64,000 nt of DNA. It comes from Novosphingobium clariflavum. Lineage in GTDB: Bacteria > Pseudomonadota > Alphaproteobacteria > Sphingomonadales > Sphingomonadaceae. The notes beneath the pieces were generated by a model that had not been told where the DNA came from, searched no databases, and saw only the letters and a program-made list of their open reading frames with translations. The translations under genes were made by a program, and so were the position numbers. Shown piece by piece: positions 17,696-26,524 of the stretch (within the stretch, counting starts at the first letter, position 1; each line of letters starts with the position of its first letter). The stretch covers positions 62,001 to 126,000 of the forward strand of contig NZ_JAPCWC010000008.1 of the NCBI RefSeq assembly GCF_026420865.1. The letters are read 5' to 3'.

Positions 17696-17760
17696 GGCAA
17701 GGTCATGGCAAGCTCATCGCAAGGTCATCGCCACTGGGCGAACACCCGCGAGGGCGTCGC

Positions 17761-18030
17761 TCAGCCGCGCTCGCCCCGACTGCCGGACGGCGGCGGCACG
17801 CAGGTCGGGTGGTAGACACCGTCGGAAGTGTAGTAGCCATCGACCACGCCATCGCCGTCACGATCGGCCGCCATCGTTCCGGGGATCGCCCCCGGCGGCA
17901 GCGGCGGCCTTGCCGGCGGCGGCGGGGCAGGCGCGGGAATCGTGTCCCCACTCGACGAGCAGCCGCCCATTGCCAGGCTGCCCGTCATCAGGCCGCCTGC
18001 TACCAGCACTTTCAGGATGTCCTTTCTCAT
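17761..18030 (-). CDS. Small lipoprotein with a Ca-binding-like DRDGDG motif
   Basis: The 89-residue product has a lipoprotein signal (MRKDILKVLVAGGLMTGSLAMGGC) with the modified Cys in the MGGC box. A proline-rich stretch (about residues 32-48) and the acidic motif DRDGDGVVDGYY follow. That motif resembles EF-hand or thrombospondin type 3 calcium loops. No function can be assigned. It lies 65 bases upstream of the L,D-transpeptidase gene on the same strand. Confidence 0.78.
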   Translation of the reverse strand: MRKDILKVLVAGGLMTGSLAMGGCSSSGDTIPAPAPPPPARPPLPPGAIPGTMAADRDGDGVVDGYYTSDGVYHPTCVPPPSGSRGERG

Positions 18031-18199
18031 GGGGCAACACTCCCAAAGACACGTGCCGGGAAAGGAACGGCTGGGATCACACGTCTAAGCGTTCCGGTGG
18101 CACGGAAAAATACGTACTCCCGATGCCGGGGGGCCTATATGGACGGTTGTAGCATGCGCGGCAAGGCGTGCATTATGAGCGACGAGTTGAGGTGCCCAC

Positions 18200-18766
18200 T
18201 CAGGGCTCTCCGGCCTCCTCGAATCCGCGCCCGGCATCGCCGTCCACCGCCTCGCGCAGCACCGCGATGCCGGACAGCCGCTGCTGGCGCAGCTCCCGCC
18301 GCAAGGCCGCCGGATCGCGCGCGACCAGGAAACCGAAGCTCACCCCGCCCTCCTTGCCAAGCGTCGCATGGTGCAAGCGGTGCGCCTGCACGAGTCGCCG
18401 CGCATAGCCGCGGCGCGGCACCCATTTGAAATAGCGCTGGTGCACCAGTCCGTCGTGGATCAGGCTATAGATCACGCCGTAGATCAGCACGCCGATGCCC
18501 ATCCACGTCCCCGGCGCCCAGGCCCGCGCCCCCAGGATCATCGGCGAGCCCAGCACGAACAGGCCGATGCTGATCCCCGCCCCGAACAGGGCATAGAGGT
18601 CGTTCTTCTCCAGCACGCCCGTGTGCGGTTCATGATGGTCGCGGTGCCAGGCCCAGCCGAAGCCGTGCATCACATACTTGTGGCTGGCCCAGGCGATCCC
18701 TTCCATCGCGGCCACCGTGGCCAGGACAACAAGAACCGGAAGCAGCAAGGCGGGAATGGAGGACAT
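18200..18766 (-). CDS. crtZ: Beta-carotene 3-hydroxylase CrtZ
   Basis: CrtZ is a di-iron membrane hydroxylase that turns beta-carotene into zeaxanthin, giving the yellow pigments typical of sphingomonads. The 188-residue product has the histidine clusters of the fatty acid hydroxylase superfamily: HKYVMH, HRDHHEPH, HDGLVHQR and HRLHHA, spaced among hydrophobic helices. The start is ATG 18766. No other crt gene is next to it, so the pathway is scattered. The unusual GTTGCG-repeat region lies upstream on its promoter side. Confidence 0.95.
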   Translation of the reverse strand: MSSIPALLLPVLVVLATVAAMEGIAWASHKYVMHGFGWAWHRDHHEPHTGVLEKNDLYALFGAGISIGLFVLGSPMILGARAWAPGTWMGIGVLIYGVIYSLIHDGLVHQRYFKWVPRRGYARRLVQAHRLHHATLGKEGGVSFGFLVARDPAALRRELRQQRLSGIAVLREAVDGDAGRGFEEAGEP

Positions 18767-19369
18767 GCGGCCAGCCTAGCGCCGCCCCCCCGGTTTGTCA
18801 GGAACCGATTGCCCTTTCGCCGCGACTTTGCCCGGCCAGCCCCCCGTTCACAGGACAAGAAGGGCGCAGGACAAAAAAAAGGCCGGTCCGTGAGGACCAG
18901 CCCTTGAAAGTCTTTGGGAGAGGATGCCTGAAAGGCGAGTTCCTTTTGCGTCAGACCGCGCCTAACCGCAAATGACTAGGTGGAACTGCCAGTTGCGCGG
19001 GACGCAACAAAATTGCACGCAGCGCACGCAACTCCCCCTCCAGGCCCGCAAAGGTTGCGTTTTTCGCACTTCAAGTTGCGCGCACCGCAACGCAGGACGG
19101 CAAACGCTCTCGAATTGTCGGAAAGTCGGGAGAATCGGGAATGCAGAGGCGGCCGTGTCGGCTCGGTGGCGAAACACGTCCGCGCCTGCATTCCTTCTGT
19201 TTTCAGGCGCCCTCTCCCTCGGGTCGCAAGCGGGTTCATACCGCAGCGCCCTTGCGACACTTAGTTACAAATGCCGACAGGACTGTGACCTCTTGGTCGT
19301 CTCCCGTTCATCTTCGGACTTCTAAATCTGAACTCACGAAACAAGATCCGAAAATGGAAGGAAAATTCG
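18767..19369. other. Divergent intergenic region between crtZ and a secreted-protein gene
   Basis: There is no convincing gene in these 600 bases. The crtZ side holds a short dyad (GGTCC/GGACC near 18888-18900). The centre holds a cluster of GTTGCG/CGCAAC motifs (18966-19093). The right part is the leader of the gene at 19370, with AAGGAAAA just before its start. Confidence 0.6.
18966..19093. repeat. Cluster of GTTGCG/CGCAAC motifs in both orientations
   Basis: GTTGCG occurs at 18992-18997, 19054-19059 and 19075-19080. The complementary CGCAAC or close variants occur at about 19003-19008, 19027-19032 and 19086-19091, with CCGCAA at 18966-18971. Six or seven copies in 128 bases, alternating in orientation, form several imperfect palindromes such as GTTGCGcgggaCGCAAC. 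This looks like a multi-site protein-binding region or a structured RNA rather than coding sequence. Confidence 0.6.
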
Positions 19370-19756
19370 ATGCGCAAGATTGCCCGCCTGATCGCCCCCG
19401 CCCTCGTCGCCACGCTGGCCTTCTCGGCCGTCGCGCCGGGCATGGCCGAGGCCGCGCCGCGCTACGACGCACCGCGCCAGCAGGCCGCCCATGTCACCCC
19501 CAAGCGTGAAGCGGCGATCCGTGCCGACATCGCGGGCCTGCGGGCGCAGATCGACCGCGCCGCCACCCGCCGCACCATCAGCCAGCGCGAAGCCGCCGGC
19601 CTGCGCCGTGAAGCCGCCGACATCCAGCGCCTCCACACCGCCTACGCCCGCGGCGGCCTCAATGCCCGCGAGATGGAGACGCTCGAGCGCCGGATCGACA
19701 AGGTCCACGTCGCGCTGCGCGGTGAACGCAGCGATCGCAACGGCCACAGGGGGTAA
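19370..19756 (+). CDS. Secreted helical protein of unknown function
   Basis: The 128-residue product has a clear signal peptide (MRKIARLIAPALVATLAFSA, cleavage near AEAAP). The mature part of about 98 residues is helical, Arg/Ala/Glu-rich and probably coiled coil. AAGGAAAA precedes ATG 19370. The family is unrecognised, though small periplasmic proteins like this are common in sphingomonads. Confidence 0.8.
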   Translation: MRKIARLIAPALVATLAFSAVAPGMAEAAPRYDAPRQQAAHVTPKREAAIRADIAGLRAQIDRAATRRTISQREAAGLRREAADIQRLHTAYARGGLNAREMETLERRIDKVHVALRGERSDRNGHRG

Positions 19757-19868
19757 TGGGGCCCGCCGATAAAGGCTCCCCCTGGCGGCCCAGCAAATAA
19801 AGTTGCGCGAAAAGGCGCGCCGATCCCCCTTGAATTGCGGGACAGGCGCGCCTAATCGCGCATCCATC

Positions 19869-21302
19869 ATGACCAAACAGCCGCGCACCCTCTACCAGAA
19901 GATCTGGGACGCCCACGTCATCGACACGCGCGATGACGGCACCAGCCTCATCTACATCGACCGGCACCTCGTTCACGAGGTCACCAGCCCGCAGGCCTTC
20001 GAAAGCCTTCGTGTCGCCGGACGCCCGGTGCGCCGCCCCGACCTTACGCTTGCGGTGCCGGACCACAACCTGCCCACCACCGCCCGCAAGGACGCGGCAG
20101 GCCATATCCTGCCGATCACCGACCCCGAAAGCGCCCAGCAGCTGGCCGCGCTGCAGAAGAACGCGCCCGAATTCGGCATCCGCTACATCGATTCGACCGA
20201 CGCCGAACAGGGCATCGTCCACGTCGTCGGCCCCGAACAGGGCTTCTCGCTGCCCGGCGCCACCATCGTCTGCGGTGACAGCCACACCGCCTGCCACGGC
20301 GGCCTCGGCGCCCTCGCCTTCGGCATCGGCACCAGCGAGGTGGAGCACGTGCTCGCCACGCAGACCCTGCTGCTCAAGCGCTCGAAGACCATGGAAGTGC
20401 GCGTCGAGGGCCAGCTCGGCGCCGGCGTCACCTCCAAGGACGTCGTCCTCCACGTGATCGGCGTGATCGGCACGGCCGGCGGCACCGGCCACGTGATCGA
20501 GTTCTGCGGCAACGTCTTCGAGGAAATGACCGTCGAGGGCCGCCTGACGGTGTGCAACATGGCCATCGAGGGCGGCGCCCGCGCCGGCCTGATCGCGCCC
20601 GACGAGACGACCTTCGCCTACGTCAAGGGCCGCCCCTACGCGCCCAAGGGCGAGGACTGGGACAAGGCCCTGGCCTGGTGGCGGAGCCTCGCCACCGATG
20701 AAGGCGCGACCTTCGACAAGTCCGTGCAGATCCGCGCCGAGGACATCCAGCCCACCGTCACCTGGGGCACCAGCCCCGAGGACACCTCGGCCATCGGCGG
20801 CAGCGTGCCGGCGCCGGAAGACTTCGCCGACGCCTCCAAGCGCGAGGCGGTCAAGGTCAGCCTCGACTACATGGGCCTGACGCCGGGCACGAAGCTGACC
20901 GACGTGGAAGTGCAGAACGTCTTCATCGGCTCGTGCACCAACAGCCGCATCGAGGACATCCGCGCCGCGGCCGAAGTGCTCAAGGGCCGCCACAAGGCGG
21001 ACAACGTCAAGTGGGCGATCGTCGTCCCCGGCTCCGGCCTCGTGAAGGCGCAGGCGGAAGCCGAAGGTCTCGACAAGATCATCATCGATGCCGGCCTTGA
21101 GTGGCGCGAGCCGGGCTGCTCGGCCTGCCTGGCGATGAACCCCGACAAGGTTCCGGCGGGCGAGCGCTGCGCGTCGACCAGCAACCGCAACTTCACCGGC
21201 CGCCAGGGCCCTGGCAGCCGCACCCACCTGATGAGCCCCGCCATGGCCGCCGCCGCCGCCGTGACCGGCAAGCTCACCGACGTCCGCGAACTGATGGGAT
21301 GA
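19869..21302 (+). CDS. leuC: 3-isopropylmalate dehydratase large subunit
   Basis: LeuC and LeuD isomerise 2-isopropylmalate to 3-isopropylmalate in leucine synthesis. The 477-residue aconitase-family subunit shows [20 protein letters not shown], and the 4Fe-4S cysteines in FIGSCTNSR and [12 protein letters not shown]. The N-terminus [18 protein letters not shown] is the usual LeuC start. The partner leuD follows after a 53-codon gene. Confidence 0.97.
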   Translation: MTKQPRTLYQKIWDAHVIDTRDDGTSLIYIDRHLVHEVTSPQAFESLRVAGRPVRRPDLTLAVPDHNLPTTARKDAAGHILPITDPESAQQLAALQKNAPEFGIRYIDSTDAEQGIVHVVGPEQGFSLPGATIVCGDSHTACHGGLGALAFGIGTSEVEHVLATQTLLLKRSKTMEVRVEGQLGAGVTSKDVVLHVIGVIGTAGGTGHVIEFCGNVFEEMTVEGRLTVCNMAIEGGARAGLIAPDETTFAYVKGRPYAPKGEDWDKALAWWRSLATDEGATFDKSVQIRAEDIQPTVTWGTSPEDTSAIGGSVPAPEDFADASKREAVKVSLDYMGLTPGTKLTDVEVQNVFIGSCTNSRIEDIRAAAEVLKGRHKADNVKWAIVVPGSGLVKAQAEAEGLDKIIIDAGLEWREPGCSACLAMNPDKVPAGERCASTSNRNFTGRQGPGSRTHLMSPAMAAAAAVTGKLTDVRELMG

Positions 21303-21309
21303 TCACGAG

Positions 21310-21471
21310 ATGACCGACGAAACCAAGGATCTGGCCGGCAAGGCCGCCATCGCTGCCGGTGCCGCCATCGGTTCGGCCGCCATCGCCGCGGCCCTGCTCT
21401 TCGTGAAGCGCCGCAAGGCCCGCAGCAACGAAAAGGCGCTGCACCCCGAAAAAGCCACCGAGACCGATTGA
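21310..21471 (+). CDS. Tiny single-span membrane protein between leuC and leuD
   Basis: A 53-codon frame starts at ATG 21310, eight bases after the leuC stop, with a CACGAG purine patch upstream. It encodes [20 protein letters not shown] followed by more hydrophobic sequence ([16 protein letters not shown]) and a charged tail. One membrane span with a positive cytoplasmic end is likely. The TGA stop overlaps the leuD ATG (TGATG at 21469-21473 when read across), so it is translated as part of the leuCD message. I do not recognise the family. Confidence 0.75.
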   Translation: MTDETKDLAGKAAIAAGAAIGSAAIAAALLFVKRRKARSNEKALHPEKATETD

Positions 21472-22073
21472 TGGACGCGATTTCCCACGTCGCCGGGCGG
21501 GCCATCCCGTTCGGCCGCAAGAACGTCGATACCGACGTCGTCATCCCCGCCCACTGGCTCAAGACGATCACCCGCGAAGGCCTTGGCAAGGGCGCCTTCG
21601 AGGCGGTCAAGAAGGAGCCGGGCAACGTCTTCACCGATCCCGAATATGCGGGCGCCCCGATCCTGATCGCGGGTGACAACTTCGGCTGCGGATCGAGCCG
21701 CGAGCACGCCGCCTGGGCCCTGCTCGACATGGGCGTCTCCTGCGTGATCGCGCCGAGCTTCTCGGACATCTTCTCGGGCAATGCGTTCAAGAACGGCATC
21801 CTCACCGTGGCGCTGCCGCAGGAGGCGATCGACCGCCTGATGGAAGTCGCGCGCGAGCATCCGATCGACGTCGACCTCGAAACCCAGTCGGTGACGACCC
21901 CGTTCCAGGACCGCTGGACCTTCGAGATCGATGCCTTCCGCAAGCACTGCCTGCTCGAAGGGCTCGACGAGATCGGCCTGACCATGGCGCAGGGCGATGC
22001 GATCTCGGTCTACGAAGCCAAGGCCAAGGCAGACCTGCCCTTCCTTGCGAAGACACCTGCGACGGCGGCCTGA
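21471..22073 (+). CDS. leuD: 3-isopropylmalate dehydratase small subunit
   Basis: This 200-residue subunit partners LeuC. Typical motifs are [20 protein letters not shown] at the N-terminus and [19 protein letters not shown], the swivel-domain loop. ATG 21471 overlaps the stop of the small membrane-protein gene. A TTG three bases upstream is less likely. Confidence 0.97.
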   Translation: MDAISHVAGRAIPFGRKNVDTDVVIPAHWLKTITREGLGKGAFEAVKKEPGNVFTDPEYAGAPILIAGDNFGCGSSREHAAWALLDMGVSCVIAPSFSDIFSGNAFKNGILTVALPQEAIDRLMEVAREHPIDVDLETQSVTTPFQDRWTFEIDAFRKHCLLEGLDEIGLTMAQGDAISVYEAKAKADLPFLAKTPATAA

Positions 22074-22281
22074 CGGGTTTCTGCCCGCAGCGCCCGGCGA
22101 TCGGATAGCGGCCCGCCCTCCCACCGGAGAGCGGGCCGCTATCGTTTCCGGCCGCCGCACTGCCGCGCTTTTGCGTTTCATTCTGTGAAACGGGATTGAA
22201 CAGGATCAATCCCCGCCCTATCGGCACGTGCTAATCCGTGCGGCCCAGTGTATGGACACTTGTATTGACAGAGGGTGCAAG

Positions 22282-22599
22282 ATGACGACTTTCCAGGATC
22301 GTGAACGGGCTGAGGAGGCCAAGTTCGTGCATGACGCCGATATCCAGTTCCGCATCCAGGCCCGCCGCAACCGCCTTCTGGGCGAATGGGCGGCCGAGCG
22401 CATGGGACTTTCCCACGCCGAAACCGAAGCTTATGCAAAAGCCGTGGTCCAGGCCGACTTCGAGGAAGCCGGCGACGAGGACGTGATCCGCAAGCTCATC
22501 GGCGACATCACCGCCGCCGGCGTGGACACCAGCGAAGCCGAAGTGCGCAGCGCGCTCGAGGCCAAGCAGGTCGAAGCCCGCCGCGCTTTCCTGGGCTGA
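22282..22599 (+). CDS. DUF1476 protein, alphaproteobacterial F1Fo-ATPase zeta (inhibitor) subunit
   Basis: This 105-residue helical protein starts MTTFQDRERAEEAKFVHDAD, the hallmark of DUF1476. In Paracoccus this family is the zeta subunit, which blocks ATP hydrolysis by F1 through its N-terminal segment. Helices with LGEWAAERMGLSHAETEAYA and a C-terminal EAKQVEARRAFLG match the family. The inhibitory role here is inferred from the family. It starts a run of short cytosolic genes with bolA and grxD. Confidence 0.93.
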   Translation: MTTFQDRERAEEAKFVHDADIQFRIQARRNRLLGEWAAERMGLSHAETEAYAKAVVQADFEEAGDEDVIRKLIGDITAAGVDTSEAEVRSALEAKQVEARRAFLG

Positions 22600-22611
22600 G
22601 GATCACGCACG

Positions 22612-22845
22612 ATGGCCATGTCCGCCCCCGAGATCGAGGCTCTCATCCGTGAGGCCCTGCCCGACGCCCAGGTCGAGATCACCGACCTTGCCGGTGACGG
22701 CGACCATTACGCCGCCCACGTGACCAGCGCCGCCTTTGCCGGCAAACCGCGCGTCGCGCAGCACAAGATGGTCTACGAAGCACTGGGCGGCCGCATGGGC
22801 GGCGTCCTCCACGCCTTGCAACTTACCACCGCCGTTCCCAACTGA
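22612..22845 (+). CDS. BolA family protein
   Basis: This 77-residue BolA-like protein contains DLAGDGDHYAAHVTSAAFAG and the conserved RVAQHKMVYEALGG with the cluster-ligand His. BolA proteins form 2Fe-2S heterodimers with monothiol glutaredoxins, and such a gene lies directly downstream (22875), a strong contextual pairing for iron or Fe-S homeostasis. ATG 22612 follows GAGGA. ATG 22618 is an alternative. Confidence 0.94.
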   Translation: MAMSAPEIEALIREALPDAQVEITDLAGDGDHYAAHVTSAAFAGKPRVAQHKMVYEALGGRMGGVLHALQLTTAVPN

Positions 22846-22874
22846 CGTCGGTCCGTTTCTGAAGGTTTCGAAAA

Positions 22875-23204
22875 ATGTCCGACGTCAACGCCCGCATCGG
22901 CGAGATTGTAAACAATAACGACATCGTCCTGTTCATGAAGGGCACGCCGCTGTTCCCGCAGTGCGGCTTCTCCAGCCGCGCCGTCGCCATCCTGGAGCGC
23001 CTTGGCGCCCCTTACGAGAGCGTCGACGTGCTGCAGGACATGGAAATCCGCCAGGGCATCAAGTCCTTCTCGGACTGGCCGACGATCCCGCAGCTCTACG
23101 TGAAGGGCGAATTCGTCGGCGGCAGCGACATCATGATGGAGATGTACGAGGCCGGCGAGCTTTCGCAGCTCTTCATCGACGCAGGCCTCGCCACGCAGGG
23201 CTAG
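22875..23204 (+). CDS. grxD: Monothiol glutaredoxin Grx4 family
   Basis: This 109-residue protein has the CGFS active site ([11 protein letters not shown], Cys30), [19 protein letters not shown] with the cis-Pro and glutathione-binding loop, and a typical C-terminus. It carries 2Fe-2S clusters with BolA partners. The TAG stop lies at the very edge of a family 1 repeat (copy B), whose first bases supply it. Confidence 0.97.
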   Translation: MSDVNARIGEIVNNNDIVLFMKGTPLFPQCGFSSRAVAILERLGAPYESVDVLQDMEIRQGIKSFSDWPTIPQLYVKGEFVGGSDIMMEMYEAGELSQLFIDAGLATQG

Positions 23205-23252
23205 AGCAGTTTCCGAGTCATCAGGTGATTCCACCTGATGAGAAAACGCTCT
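23203..23252. repeat. Palindromic intergenic repeat, family 1, copy B (half element)
   Basis: This 50-bp copy starts AGAGCAGTTT and ends AAAACGCTCT. It holds the palindrome TCATCAGGTGATTCCACCTGATGA. It equals the right half of copy C (24570-24625) with one change. The grxD stop codon overlaps its first bases. Confidence 0.85.
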
Positions 23253-23669
23253 AAAAACCAGCGTAAAGCATTTGCAAAGCGCCCGGGGGGAAACCTCCGG
23301 GCGTTTTCGCATGCGCGCGATACAGCTTCGCCGCCAGCGAGAGCAGGAATTTCGCGGATTTCGAAAAAGGGGAGAGGCTCGGGGAGACGGGGCCGGGAGA
23401 CTTTCGGCCCCGTCTCAGTCGAGACATACTCGGGGTACGCAGATATATAAGCACAAGTCGTGCCAAATTCCAAATTTCGCGGAATTCCGCCATTCGTATG
23501 ATTCGCGAGGCAACGAATTGTCAACGATTGTAAAGAGAACCGACAATAGACGCCGATCCGCTGCGATCCGGCGCCGGTCTGCCCTGCCGCCCCGGCGACG
23601 AATTGCCGGTTTGCCGCCTTTGCCGACAATTCGCCTTGCCACCCCGCCCGGCCGCGCCATGATCGGGCG
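23253..23669. other. Intergenic region before the NUDIX gene
   Basis: No gene is seen. It contains a terminator (23280-23307), a perfect 12-bp inverted repeat (GAGACGGGGCCG at 23384-23395 with its complement at 23405-23416), then an AT-richer stretch (23420-23550). A weak promoter candidate there is TTGTCA at 23518 with GACAAT 18 bases later, facing the NUDIX gene. Confidence 0.5.
23280..23307 (+). terminator. Rho-independent terminator after grxD
   Basis: CGCCCGG (23280-23286) pairs with CCGGGCG (23297-23303) around a GGGGAAACCT loop, followed by TTTT. It is correctly placed about 75 bases after the grxD stop. Confidence 0.8.
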
Positions 23670-24527
23670 ATGACCACGACACCGCCGAACGCTCCGTCCA
23701 CAAGCGGCCCGCCCCAGAGCGACCAGCCGAGCGCTTACCAGAGCACGCCCCCGAGCGACCAGCCGATGCCCGCCGATGGCCCCAGGGTCATTCCCGCCGC
23801 CACCCTGGTGATTTTCCGGGGGGCTGCCGACGGCCCGCCGGAAGTGCTGATGGTCCAGCGCGCCAAGGAAATGCGCTTCGCGGGCGGCGCGGCGGTGTTC
23901 CCGGGCGGCCGGGTGGATGCGGCCGACCGCGAGCTTGCGCGCAGGATCCTGCCCGGCGAGGCAGAGGAAATCGCCGCCGCCCGCATCGCCGCCATTCGCG
24001 AGACGCTGGAAGAGACCGGCCTGATGGTCGCCACGACCGCACCGGTTTCCCCCGCCGAGGCTGCCGGGGCGCGGGCGATGCTGCTGGAACAGGGCAGCCT
24101 GGCCCCGGTGCTCAAGCACTTCGGCTGGCATCTCGAACCCCAGCGGCTGGCGCTCTACGCGCATTGGTGCCCGCCATGGGAAGGCGCCTTCGACACCCGC
24201 TTCTTCGTGATCGACCTTGGCACCGGCGCCGTCGACATCGAGGTGGATGCCACCGAGAACACCCGCCTGTTCTGGACCAGCGCCGCAGAGGCGCTCGCCA
24301 TGGCGGATCGCGGCGAGATCTCGGTGATCTTCCCGACCCGCCGCAATCTCGAACGCCTCGCCCGCTTTGCCAGCCACGAGGAGGCACTGGAAGACATCGC
24401 CCGCCACCCGGTCCGCCGCATCCATCCCCGCATCGAGATTCGGGACGGCGCCCAATGGCTGACGATCCCGGCCGACCTCGGCTATCCGGTGGACGGACAG
24501 CCAAGAGCGACCGCGCAAAGGGGTTAG
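23670..24527 (+). CDS. NUDIX hydrolase (NUDT19/RppH-unrelated, long-insert type)
   Basis: The 285-residue product has a Pro/Ser/Gln-rich N-terminal 35 residues, then a NUDIX fold: AATLVIFRG, FPGGRVDAADRE and the box end AAIRETLEETGLMV. The glycine part and the REx2EE part are separated by an insert of about 20 residues, as in NUDT19 and CoA-type hydrolases. A substrate such as an acyl-CoA or nucleotide diphosphate is plausible but not shown. Its TAG stop is supplied by the first bases of repeat copy C. Confidence 0.85.
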   Translation: MTTTPPNAPSTSGPPQSDQPSAYQSTPPSDQPMPADGPRVIPAATLVIFRGAADGPPEVLMVQRAKEMRFAGGAAVFPGGRVDAADRELARRILPGEAEEIAAARIAAIRETLEETGLMVATTAPVSPAEAAGARAMLLEQGSLAPVLKHFGWHLEPQRLALYAHWCPPWEGAFDTRFFVIDLGTGAVDIEVDATENTRLFWTSAAEALAMADRGEISVIFPTRRNLERLARFASHEEALEDIARHPVRRIHPRIEIRDGAQWLTIPADLGYPVDGQPRATAQRG

Positions 24528-24625
24528 AGCAGACGATCCGATTGCATCGGATCGTCTGCTCTAAGATTTTGGTTTTACGCGTTTTCCGAGTCATCAGGTG
24601 ATTCCACCTGATTAGAAAACGCTCT
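24526..24625. repeat. Palindromic intergenic repeat, family 1, copy C
   Basis: This 100-bp copy has two hairpins: a perfect 17-bp stem (AGAGCAGACGATCCGAT with its complement ending GCTCT at 24561) and the TCATCAGGTG/CACCTGAT hairpin shared with copy B. It exactly fills the space between two convergent genes, and its ends (TTAGAGC and GCTCTAA) provide the TAG stop codons of both. Confidence 0.88.
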
Positions 24626-25883
24626 AAGCGGGAGCCGCCTCGGCCACGCCAGGGCGCGCCAGGCGCCCTCCGGCGGCGTAGAGCCCCAGCAGCATGGCCA
24701 CGACGAAGAAGCCCGCCATCGCCATGATGGCGCCGTCGTAGCTCTGCGTCAGCGAGAAGACCTTGGCCGAACCGACCACCGAGATGGCAATGAACGGCAG
24801 GCCGATCAGCGTGTTGAGGCCAAAACCACGGCTGTAGCTGGCCTGCCCGAAGGCATCGGACAGGCCGCGTCCCAGCGCCGGGATCGCCCCTGCCCCGTGC
24901 AGGCCGATCAGGCCGATCACCACGCCGGTCACCGCGAACGGGGGATGCAGCAGCAGCACCGCCCAGAGCACCGCGCAATCGAAGCCAATCAGCGCCAGCG
25001 AGCGGCCGCCGCCCAGCCGGTCTGCCACCCAGCCGAACAGCACCGAACCGGCGATGCCGACCAGCGACATGCCCGATTGCAGCAGCGCCGCTTCGGCGCG
25101 GGTGAAGCCCCAGGACTGCCCCATCGGCACCAGCAGCGAACCAAGCATGACCGAGCTTGCCATGCTGGCGATGGCCGCCAGGCACAGCGCCCAGAAACGC
25201 GGGCGCGAGAGCAACTGGGCAACGCTCAGCGAGCCGTCCGACGTGCGCTTGCCTGCCGAAACCGGGGCCTTGCCCTCACCGCCGGGAGGGTGATCGATCG
25301 CCAGCAGGCTTGCCGGCACGAGGATCAGCGCAATGGCGGCCGCGATGCCGAGATAGATCGCGGTCGGCGTGAAGACGCGCAGTCCGCGCTCCACCAGCCA
25401 GGGCATGATCGCAATAACGACCGGCAGATGGACAAGCCCGAGCGCCAGCCCCCGGTTCTGCACGAACCAGCGCGTCACCAGCGTGGCCGGGGCGATCGAT
25501 CCTGCCAGGATCATCGCCGGGCCCAGCAGCAGCGCATAGACGGCAAGATAGAGCGCATAGCTGTGCGTCAGCGCCAGCATGGCAAAACCCGCAGCGCCCA
25601 GCAGCGCGCCCAGCAGCATCAGCAACCGCAGCGAGAACCGCGCGATCAGCACGCCGACGAAGGGGGCCAGCAGCGAGGAGCCGACCAGCACCAGCGGAAT
25701 ACCGGCGGCGGCCGCTTCCGCACTGACGCCCAGCCTCTGTTCGGCGGGGGCCAGCATGATGCTGAACGCGCCCATGATCGTGCCGATCACCAGGTTATGC
25801 GAAATGCCCGCAATGACGCCCATCCGCCGTGCCAGCGGATGGTTCGGGGCCTCGTGAACGGCCGCATCGGCATCAGGTGCCAT
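24624..25883 (-). CDS. MFS transporter (monocarboxylate/oxalate-formate antiporter-like)
   Basis: The 419-residue product has twelve hydrophobic segments in two halves, with the MFS loop motif between TM2 and TM3 replaced by GVLIARFSLRLLM and a second-half counterpart GWVADRLGGGRSL. A conserved-looking TM1 region reads GISHNLVIGTIMGAFSI. It resembles the monocarboxylate/oxalate-formate branch, but the substrate cannot be read from sequence. ATG 25883 is the start. It is convergent with the NUDIX gene and shares repeat copy C. Confidence 0.85.
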   Translation of the reverse strand: MAPDADAAVHEAPNHPLARRMGVIAGISHNLVIGTIMGAFSIMLAPAEQRLGVSAEAAAAGIPLVLVGSSLLAPFVGVLIARFSLRLLMLLGALLGAAGFAMLALTHSYALYLAVYALLLGPAMILAGSIAPATLVTRWFVQNRGLALGLVHLPVVIAIMPWLVERGLRVFTPTAIYLGIAAAIALILVPASLLAIDHPPGGEGKAPVSAGKRTSDGSLSVAQLLSRPRFWALCLAAIASMASSVMLGSLLVPMGQSWGFTRAEAALLQSGMSLVGIAGSVLFGWVADRLGGGRSLALIGFDCAVLWAVLLLHPPFAVTGVVIGLIGLHGAGAIPALGRGLSDAFGQASYSRGFGLNTLIGLPFIAISVVGSAKVFSLTQSYDGAIMAMAGFFVVAMLLGLYAAGGRLARPGVAEAAPA

Positions 25884-26059
25884 GTCTCTCTCCCGACTCG
25901 CCGGCCCGTGGCCGGATGCTTTGTCTGGGAAGGCAGCCTAGGCACTGCGGCCCGGCGGGCGAGACACTTCGCCCCGGCCGCGCGCAAATACCGCCGCGGC
26001 GAAGCGGCCTGGATTCTGTCCGGGAAAGCTCCGGGCGGGCCTTTTTTCCGAAGCCGCCC

Positions 26060-26380
26060 TCAGCCCGGCACGACCGTGGTCACCCCGTGGAGCCGGACAA
26101 GATGGTCGACCACCGGCTGGTAGATCTCGCGGTCGAACTCGACCCCGGCATAATCGCCATCGACCCAGCGCACCACGCCGGTCAGCCCTTCCAGCCCTTG
26201 CGGGCGGATGACCACGCGGGCGCCAACGCGGAAATAGAGCCCGGATACCCGCACGCAGCAACCGCTGGCGGAAATGTCGGAAATTTCGCCGCGATCGCGC
26301 AGGCCGCTTTGCGTGCGGCACTGCGCAGTCAGCGAAACAGCACGGCGCGATGCCTGCCTGGGGGATGAAGAGCGGGCCAT
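26060..26380 (-). CDS. PilZ-domain protein (c-di-GMP binding candidate)
   Basis: This 106-residue single-domain protein has the PilZ barrel: RRAVSLTAQCRTQSG, ISDISASGCCV (the DxSxxG motif) and GVVRWVDGDYAGVEFD. The N-terminal RxxxR switch appears as RQASRR, so c-di-GMP binding is plausible. It has no transmembrane segment. The target process, perhaps motility or exopolysaccharide, is unknown. Confidence 0.9.
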   Translation of the reverse strand: MARSSSPRQASRRAVSLTAQCRTQSGLRDRGEISDISASGCCVRVSGLYFRVGARVVIRPQGLEGLTGVVRWVDGDYAGVEFDREIYQPVVDHLVRLHGVTTVVPG

Positions 26381-26524
26381 AGCCGCATTGTACCGAGACA
26401 GGGTTTACACTTTGTTAAGCGCAAGAACAGATCCCGGAATTTACTCAGATCACCGCACAATACATTGGCGAAAAAGCAGAATTTTCGCCTCGACATTACT
26501 TTGACCTTACTTTCAGCGCCAGGA

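Noticed and set aside
18966..19093. A CRISPR-like array in the GTTGCG motif cluster
   Set aside because: The motif is only six bases, spacing is irregular, orientation alternates, and no cas gene is present.
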